Of a DNA stretch of 64,000 nucleotides, positions 57,117-64,000 are shown in pieces; the stretch's first letter is position 1, and the number at the start of each line of letters is the position of its first letter. Below the pieces are notes generated by a model. The model saw only the letters and a list, made by a program, of their open reading frames with translations, had not been told where the DNA came from and made no database searches. Both the position numbers and the translations under genes were made by a program. The DNA is from Armigeres subalbatus (lineage: Eukaryota > Arthropoda > Insecta > Diptera > Culicidae): positions 425,839,781-425,903,780 of the forward strand of contig NC_085140.1 of assembly GCF_024139115.2 (NCBI RefSeq), in the 5' to 3' direction.

Positions 57117-57560
57117 TTACATGCCGTCGTGTCTGGTCCTCGGTGATCGTCGTGCTCTCATGTTGTCCAGTAACTCGTCGTCCGAGATCTCCATCGAAGG
57201 CTTCTCCGATCCTCTGGTAAGAGAACTGGATCTGCTGTTCGTTGGTGTGATAAGCGTTCGGTCACTCACTACGCTGCTCCTAGTCGACTTGGCGATTTGC
57301 TTTGCAAGTTCTTCAGTTGTACATTCGGTCTCCGTGGTTGTGGTTTTCACTGCTTTCTCCCGGGTTTCTGTATCGAGTGGTGAAGCTGGACGTTTGAAGT
57401 GATTTTGTTCTTTTTGTTGTGTCAGTGAGTGTTGTTCTAGTGGCGCGTTTTTGTCAACTCCGGTTTCGCTTATATCTGGCGATGAACCAGCAAGTACTCT
57501 GGAATAGAGTGATGAGCTTTTGTTTTGCTTGGATAGTTTCGATCGATTGTAGAATATCTC
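57117..57560 (-). mobile_element. L1-like element, C-terminal part of ORF1
   Basis: Minus frame reads SSSLYSRVLAGSSPDISETG, then a Thr/Glu-rich tail to a stop at 57117, five bases before the ORF2 start region. The frame closes at about 57560. Confidence 0.6.
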
Positions 57561-57564
57561 TCAC

Positions 57565-57800
57565 ACTACGGAGAGATCATCAGCATCAAGTACGAAATGT
57601 GTCGTTCGCAATTCTTCTCCCAAACACCTAGCGGGGTGCGTATCCTACGCATCCGTATGACAACACCGATTCCATCGTTCGTCAGCATCAAGGGATACAG
57701 TAGCCACTGCAGTTACACTAATCAAATTCAAACGTGTAGGCATTGTAACCAGGAAGTCCATTTCGGTACCAGCTGTGCAGAAAAGCTATTAGTGATGTTT
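57565..57800 (+). mobile_element. L1-like ORF1 segment with CCHC knuckle, inverted relative to the rest
   Basis: Plus-strand reading gives GVRILRIRMTTPIPSFVSIK and CRHCNQEVHFGTSC (C-x2-C-x4-H-x4-C), a gag-type knuckle that should precede the ORF1 tail of the same element but lies in the opposite orientation. Confidence 0.6.
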
Positions 57801-57817
57801 TTAACTTGCTGTAATGC

Positions 57818-58215
57818 AACGTACACACCAGTCAAGCAGTTTGACGAACATTGACTCCGCCCCCAAGAAAACGCTTCGGTTGCTGCTTTGTTTGAACGTG
57901 TGTGAAGTTGTTCGACCAACCATTTGACAGTTGGCGGCTTGGTTGGAAAAAATTAAAACGGTTTGATTTTGGTTTGAGTTGTCGGGGGTGGAGTCAAGGT
58001 TTGCCGAACATGTTTGAGCATTTGTAGTGAAGTTGCTCAAACCCCCATATATTTTTTGATGGTTGGTGCTCACGTTGGCGCTTCGGTCGTTCGTGTGTGG
58101 TACTGTTGGTCGAATAAATTGATTGTTCATGCCGCTGTTGGTAAAACTTGATGGATGTTTGAATAAACGAGAGGTGGTGTCAATGTTGGTCAAAATGCTT
58201 GACCGTGTGTACGTT
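57818..58215. mobile_element. 398-bp MITE
   Basis: AACGTACACACCAGTCAAGC and inverse (GCTTGACCGTGTGTACGTT), continuing through GTTTGACGAACATTGAC. It is inserted next to the inverted ORF1 segment. Confidence 0.75.
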
Positions 58216-58297
58216 CCATAAGAGATATGGAATTGTGCATTCTTCTTCTTTTTCTACGGCTCCAAATTTTTTATTTTTTTCAATATCCAAATTTAGT

Positions 58298-59004
58298 CAT
58301 GATTTTAGATTATTTTTTTAGCATTAGCATTACACTGAAAAAAATAATGAAAAATAAACAGCGCGTAAAACTTGACATGCGGGAATTTACGCTATTCTAC
58401 GCTGAAATGGGCCTCTTCCTAACAAGATTGCTTACAACTTATATGCAATATGGACGATTTACGTCAAATATTGTATACATTTAGGCTATATCCCGGGTGG
58501 AATTACGCTAATAATTCCATTTATGTGCATGATTTTTAGCGTAAATTTCAGTGGATTTTTCTATCTGTGTAGCATTGAGCATTTCGCACAAATTCGTAGG
58601 TGGTACAAGCCAAGACTATTGTATGAGAGTAGCATCACTTTCATCCGTTACCACAGATATTGATTTGGGACTAATAACTAACTCTTAGATGGAAGCGATA
58701 CACTCTCCAATAGTCGAGATCTGTCCTGGCCATGTCCATGCGAATGCTGAGGAAGGGGAAGGATAGTTAGTTGGACACCTACTTAGGAAAGATGCAGAGA
58801 ACTCTACGACCTCTCATAGGTGCCACGGGAGGTTTTGGGATTGTGTAGGAGGTTATAACAGTAGGAATCGTTTTGGTAGAACGTGAAACACAGAAAGAAC
58901 TAAGATAGAAATACAAAGTAGGAAAGTGACGAGCCTGGAATTGAACCCACGACCTCCTGCTTATAAGGCAGAAGCGGTAGCCACTAGACCACCGAGCTCG
59001 TCAT
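58298..59004 (-). mobile_element. About 0.7-kb insertion with a tRNA-like head, flanked by about 22-bp direct repeats
   Basis: TTTCAATATCCAAATTTAGT-type sequence occurs just left (about 58276-58297) and just right (about 59005-59027). The right end is a tRNA-like sequence on the minus strand. The interior is AT-rich and unrecognised. A long SINE or retroposon is the simplest reading. Confidence 0.55.
58928..59002 (-). repeat. tRNA-like sequence (pseudo-tRNA, UAU loop)
   Basis: A 75-nt sequence starting GACGAGCTCGGTGGTCTAG and ending GGCTCGTC has a perfect 7-bp acceptor stem, a D-arm-like region, and a CTTATAA anticodon loop (UAU, Ile) on a 5-bp stem. The T stem is poorly paired and there is no CCA-proximal terminator. 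It is the head of an inserted repeat, so I call it tRNA-derived and not a functional gene. Confidence 0.55.
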
Positions 59005-59029
59005 GTTTCAATATCCAAATTTAGTCAAG

Positions 59030-60740
59030 TTGATTTAGATGATTTTTTTGTTTTAATGGGCCTAAACTCGTTAGCTCAAACTTCTTTTTTAAGTCCAAGT
59101 ACACTTGGTTGATTACGCGCTCGTCAATACTTCCAATCAAGAGATCGTCTACGTACACGAGTAGATATACCGGGATGCCCTTGTCTCGCCGCACGTAGAG
59201 GCAAGGATCTGATACACATTGTTGATATCCCGTATCCATCAAGACAGCGTGCAATGCCTTGTTCCAGCATCTAGCGGATTGGCGTAATCCGTAAATGCTT
59301 TTTCTTAGCTTACACACCATCTCTTCCTGTCCGACTACGGCAAAACCGGGTGGTTGCCGCATATACAATTCTTCTTCGGCAGTACCAATTAAATATGCGG
59401 TCTTCACATCGTATTGTTTGAGCACAAGTCCATTTTTACCGGCGATGGCCAGTAATGCGCGCAATGTTGTCATGCGCGTCACCGGAGCAAAAACGTCTGT
59501 ATAGTCCACACCGAACATTTGCGAGTAGCCTTGCGCTACAATTCTCGCTTTATATTTCTCTACCTGTCCGGTTTCATCACGCTTGAGTTTGTAAACCCAC
59601 TTAGCACTTATCACTTTCTTCCCGGGTGGCAATCTCACGAGCTCCCACGTTTAGTTTAGTTCATGGGCTCGAATTTCGTCCTGCATCGCACTTTTCCACT
59701 TCGGCAACGCCATTGCCTCGTGATAGTCTTCTGGTTCTTCGTTGTGAGATGCCAACCCCACTACGAAGTCATCATATCTTCTTGGAAGAGCCCCTCGCGT
59801 CGCGTCAAGCGGACTTCCCTTCTCGGCACTTGTTCAGATTCACTATGGTAACTATTTTCATCAAAACCTAGAAAATCACTTTCGTTATTATTATTACCGG
59901 TGGCATCCTCATAAACTGATTCTTCTTCGAGCTGTTCAGCAACTTCATTTTTGTTCATTAGAATGGTCACTCCATTGTCTTCTTCAATAATCTTCTCCGG
60001 AACTTTTTGGATCTCTGCGCTAGCGGTCTCGCGCTCCGATCCGTTATCCAGCTCAAGGAACCGCGCGTCACGACTTATAGTGACTCGGTCTGTTTTGCGA
60101 TCCAGGAACCTCCAACCTTTATGCTGGTCCGAATAACCCACGAACAAAAGTTTCTTTGATTTGGCGTCAAACTTCTTTCGCTAAACATAAGCAGGACAAC
60201 CAAAAACTCGAAGGCGCTTCAGGTCCGGCTTCGTTCCAGTCCACATTTCAAAAGGCGGTTCGAGAGGGTAGGCGATTCTGGATGTATGCCGCTGTCAGCA
60301 CAGCCTCTCCCCAATAACGTTTCGGCAGACCTGCATCCAGAAGCACGCAGTTAGCCATCTCCTGGAGAGAGCGGTTCTTGCGTTCCGCTACCCCATTTTG
60401 TTGGGGGAGTAAGGGACTGCGAACTCCATCGGATCGAATGGTGCGAGGTTTCCGACCGAACCCAGTCTCCACCCAGCGAACGAAGTCTTTAATCTTACCG
60501 GCCGCCTCATCCTTGGACCTCAGGAGAAAGACCACACAGAATCGACTGAAGTCATCGATGATGGTCATCATGTATCTAATACCGATTGGCGTTGGATTCG
60601 GACCACAAAGGTCCGTATGAATCAATTCCAAAGGCTGCTTCGACTTCCGTTCTGTTACTGGAGAGAAAGGATACCGCACCAGCTTTCCTTTTAGACAACA
60701 TTCGCACATTATTTTCTCACACCAGACTTCCTCATCTCAT
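59030..60740 (-). mobile_element. Ty1/copia retrotransposon fragment: integrase and reverse transcriptase
   Basis: Minus strand. Integrase part (60709-60248) with IHTDLCGP, IDDFSRFCVVFLLRSK and PQQNGVAERKNRSL; then a connecting region with VGYSDQHKGWRFLD; then RT (59638-59021) with WVYKLKRDETGQVEKYKARI, VAQGYSQMFGVDYTDVFAPV, LYMRQPPGF and LLVYVDDLLIGS. Integrase before RT and the YVDD box are copia features. Several stops separate the parts. Gag, protease, RNase H and both LTRs are missing, so this is an internal fragment. Confidence 0.9.
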
Positions 60741-60754
60741 TGCGAATCTGATCT

Positions 60755-62838
60755 CATCTAAGCAGCACGTACGAAGTGTTTTTTCTCGTTCGTTCGCTGT
60801 TTACGTTTTCGCTTCGTCGCGTTGGCGTTATTTTCTCCCGGACCCATCATGGGAGACTCGGTGGCCGATTCGGTCGCTGGAAAAGTGCCTAAGCGCACTG
60901 CTCTTGGAGGCGCGGGTAAGCCCTCCAAGCAGCTTTTGCAGAGCAACGTGTTCTCGCCGTTGCCGCTTGATGACGCCGGCAATCCGCCGAAAAAGAGGAA
61001 GAAGCAGCAATCGCAGCTGCCGCAGGTGCAACCGGAGCGGAAGGAGAAGTGCCCGCCCGTGTTTGTGAAGGGCGATCCGCCGGATTTACGCCCAAAAATT
61101 CGCCAGCTGATCGCTAAGGGGCTGAAATGTATTTTTCGGCTCTGCAGCGAGAGCGTGAAAGTGATGCTGGCCAACTGGGACCATCATCAATCCGTCGTGG
61201 AGTTCCTCGAGGTCCACAAGTATGAGTACTACACTCATGACCACCCCGGCACGAAGCCGCTCAAGGCTTTGCTGCGAGGACTTCACGACATGAAGGAGGA
61301 AGAGCTCCAAGCAGAGCTTGAAAGTGGCGGACTGAAGCCAGTAGCCGTCCACAAGATCGCTCGTCACGACAAGGCGAGGAGATATCGCGACCAGCTTTAC
61401 CTGATCCATCTGGAGCACGGCTCCACTACCTGGAAGGACCTGAAGCTGGTTGGCGTTATAAATTACACCGTCGTTGACTGGGAGCGATATCGGCCAGTGC
61501 ACCGCGATGTCACGCAATGCACCAACTGCTTCAATTTCGGGCACGGCACCAGGAACTGCCGCATGAAGCCGCGCTGCAACAAGTGTGGCGAACCCCATCC
61601 GACTGACGAGTGCGACAAAATGGAGGTGGCCGATCCCAAGTGCGTCAACTGTGTCGACAAACATCGGGCCACCACAAAGGGCTGCCCAAAGCGAGCCGAG
61701 TTCCTGGAAATCCGGAAGAAGGCTTCCACCAGGACCATTCCGAAGAAGAACCGTGTTCCTGTAATCAACGAGGTGAACTTTCCAGCCATCCCGGCTCCCC
61801 GTCGTGTGATTCCAATACTCCCACAAGCCGACTGGCAGCGGCAGCTGCATCGGTCCAAGCTCCAGCATCGTCGGCACCATCCACCAGCGAATGGCCCCCG
61901 CTCCCTCCTCCTGGTTTCCGTCGGCAGTCGGAGAACGAAGCCGTCCCACCGGAAGAATCTGCCCCGCTGTACACTCCGGAGCAACTGATGCCGATCTTCG
62001 CGCAGCTCGCCACTCGGCTGCGCGGCTGCAAAACCCGCTTCGACCAGGTCTTCACTCTTGGCATGTTCATCATCGAAAATGGTTGCTAGGGTGGGCCTGG
62101 TCAACTGGAACGCTTGCTCGCTCAAGAGCAAAATAATTGAGCTGAAGGATTTCCTTGAGGAGAAGGAAATAGATGTGGCGTTCATCACCGAAACGCATCT
62201 AAAACCGGAGGTGAATGTCAACATCCCGGACTTCCGCATCGTGCGACTCGACCGGCCGACCAGGGGAGGTGGTGTGGCCATCGCTCTTCGCTACAACATC
62301 AACTGTCGTCTGCTTCCAAGCTTCCAGCTCAGTGTCATCGAGGCCATCGGTGTCGAAATCACCACTTCGGTCGGCACAATCGCGCTCATCGCGGCGTAAT
62401 GTCCAACGCAAGCTAAAGCCGGCGATGGATCATCGGCTGCCCTTCGGAGGGACATCGTCAAGCTGACGCGGAGACAAGGCCAGTATATCATTGCCGGCGA
62501 CTTGAATGCCAAACATCAAGCCTGGGGCAACAGTCGCGGCAATCGAAACGGCACCATCTGGAGCAACGACATAGAGGAAGGCCACTACACGATCTTGAGC
62601 GCGGATTCCCCCACTCGGCTGAGTCGGTCCGGTGTCCACGCAACCCTCGACCTCTACATAACAAACCTGAGTGACCACGTCTCGCAGCCGGTTGTCTACC
62701 AGGAGCTCAGTTCGGATCACTATCCGGTGGTGGCGGAACTGGGCTCCTCGGTCAATCGGCACCAGCAGTTACGGCGGAACTACCACGGAGTGAACTGGCA
62801 GCGGTTCCAGCAGTGCGTCGCACGGTGGAGTAGCTAGA
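60755..62838 (+). mobile_element. Jockey-clade (Juan-like) retrotransposon, 3'-truncated: ORF1 and endonuclease
   Basis: ORF1 starts at 60849 (MGDSVADSVAG). A basic region and an RNA-binding middle part lead to three zinc knuckles (CTNCFNFGHGTRNC, CNKCGEPHPTDEC, CVNCVDKHRATTKGC), a frameshift near 61810, and a stop at 62087. ORF2 starts at 62079, overlapping by 11 bases, with endonuclease motifs VNWNACSLKSK, DVAFITETHLKP, IAGDLNAKHQAWG and LSSDHYPVV. A TAA at 62397 sits where frame continuity predicts a sense codon. Coding ends at 62835, and the RT domain and 3' end are absent. Losing the 3' end, and not the 5' end, points to later deletion. Confidence 0.88.
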
Positions 62839-63601
62839 ACAAATGGCTGGCCAAAAACCCTTTTTCGTTTTTCAAACTTTTGCATAGTATTATATTTTTA
62901 GAATATTCTTCAATACTATCTCCATTATGTGCCATTGAAAATTTTACGTTTGTTCCTTATTAGTATTAATGACAACCTATCGAAAATCATGTTAATTTGA
63001 TGGTTTTTTGCGTGCCGTAAGACAAAGATCAGTTACCACTGCTGACTAATCTAAACAAAACATATAATGTAAGGTTTATAATACACAAAACATCATTTAT
63101 AGACTGCCCTAGGACCTCCATGAGTTGAAATGAATTATATTTAACATTAAGATATTATTTCATAAACATAAATAACATGGAGTTTTTGACATTTTTTAAC
63201 AAACTTCATTATTAAAAAAGTAGAAGTACTCCCTCGTATTCCGCTACGAGATTGTACACACATGAAAATATAGGCTTTCATCTTTCCATTGCGGGTTAAA
63301 GATCATCCGCACTCGTCCGCAAACGAATTTGCGAGTAACTTCAAAATAGGTTGTTTTTATACTTTCCACCATTGTTTTTAACTGTAGGCTGAAAAATTAC
63401 AGCAGATAACTTTTTCAAGTTTTTCGAGGCATTTGACACATAGACAGGATTGAATACAGTAGTAGCATACTCTGTTTTTTAATATTTATTCGTTCATTTG
63501 GTAGGATCAAATGCTATCGGGCGGAGCCGATTGAAAAAACTTTTTAATGTAATTTTGTAACCTAACCCTCAAATAATAATGTTAGTTTGAGGCATCTGCT
63601 G
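62839..63601. other. No gene seen
   Basis: AT-rich intergenic DNA without recognisable repeats or frames. Confidence 0.5.
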
Positions 63602-63801
63602 AAAAAGATATTTTAGTTACTAGATAAAGATTGTCGCTTCGGTTCCCTTTGTTCTGCTGTCCGAAACATGTGTGGTACATACCTGTCAAATCGTATGGAT
63701 TTTCCTTCTTTGACATTTAGCTCCCCTATCCTCGCCAGCAAAAGATGTTCCGGACAGCGACGACAGCGACAATCTTTATCTAGTAACTAAAATATCTGTT
63801 T
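63602..63801. mobile_element. hAT-like MITE family M, copy M4
   Basis: AAAAGATATTTTAGTTACTA and inverse, with CCAGCAAAAGATGTTC and GACGACAGCGACAATC inside, as in M2 and M3. Flanks TCTGCTGA and TCTGCTGC are an imperfect 8-bp duplication. Confidence 0.8.
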
Positions 63802-64000
63802 TCTGCTGCTCATTTAAATCTCTACAAAGCATAGCGCATGCTCCATTATTTTTCATCTACTTCCCACTAACCAATCTTTCGAAAAATCTAAATATCAATT
63901 GTATTGAATTTGGCGATTGCATTGACAACAGATATGTAAATCTCGATATAACTTAAATACATCATAGTTGATATTATGTAGACAAGTTGAACCAAAGAAA
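63802..64000. other. No feature seen
   Basis: AT-rich tail of the window. Confidence 0.5.

Noticed and set aside
58928..59002. Functional tRNA-Ile (UAU)
   Set aside because: Poorly paired T stem, no terminator, and its position at the end of a retroposon-like insertion; kept as tRNA-derived.
61086..61949. 287-codon minus-strand frame across the Jockey-like ORF1
   Set aside because: Shadow of the GC-rich plus-strand ORF1, which has three clear CCHC knuckles; no domain in the minus frame.

Overview
The window is nuclear DNA from an insect, almost certainly a culicine mosquito and most likely Aedes. The basis is the combination of intron-bearing ZAD (zinc-finger-associated domain) C2H2 genes with short introns, tRNA-headed SINEs of Aedes type, remnants of Jockey/Juan-like, RTE/JAM-like, I-like and L1-like non-LTR elements, a copia fragment, a Penelope-like GIY-YIG fragment, and a very dense set of MITEs. 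The species call is inference from repeat content. There is no sign of bacterial or organellar DNA.

Host genes are all of one family, the ZAD-C2H2 transcription factors. Three 'A' genes lie on the minus strand: A1 (only its first exon, at the left edge), A2 (18350-20104) and A3 (33894-35556). A2 and A3 are complete six-exon genes of 459 and 454 codons, with matching exon phases and poly(A) signals. Downstream of A2 and A3 lies a plus-strand pseudogene (psi-B2 near 17.0 kb, psi-B3 near 33.3 kb) related to gene B (40654-42907, plus). Gene B is intact except for one extra base that breaks its ZAD. Gene C (44744-49233, plus) is a 12-exon, 1152-codon gene with about 20 zinc fingers. In all of these genes the ZAD is split by a phase-0 intron, and every later intron is phase 2 and cuts through a zinc finger, so each internal exon is a symmetric 2-2 module.

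Between genes the window is almost wholly transposon-derived. 0.4-9 kb: a 7-bp satellite, gag-like remnants, nested MITEs and a Penelope fragment. 9-16.5 kb: AT-rich DNA with MITEs and dispersed repeats. 20-28 kb: nested MITEs, a second satellite/gag copy, a Helitron-like end pair in a tandem array, and a TTTCATA-type satellite split by a SINE. 28.2-32.1 kb: a giant imperfect palindrome whose left arm carries an RTE insertion with an 11-bp target duplication. 35.7-36.5 kb: an array of inverted MITE units between divergent genes A3 and B. 37.7-40.65 kb: a 5'-truncated I-like retrotransposon inserted exactly at the start codon of gene B. 51-58 kb: an L1-like element interrupted by a 1.9-kb Mutator-like element with tandem-repeat termini. 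59-62.8 kb: a copia fragment next to a 3'-truncated Jockey-like element.

The 16.6-20.3 kb and 32.8-35.6 kb segments, and in part 1-0.39 kb, are copies of one ancestral unit. Several MITEs can therefore be defined to the base by comparison with an empty site in the sister copy. All coordinates and translations were read by eye. Repeat family names are recognition-level calls, and element boundaries without a stated target-site duplication are approximate.
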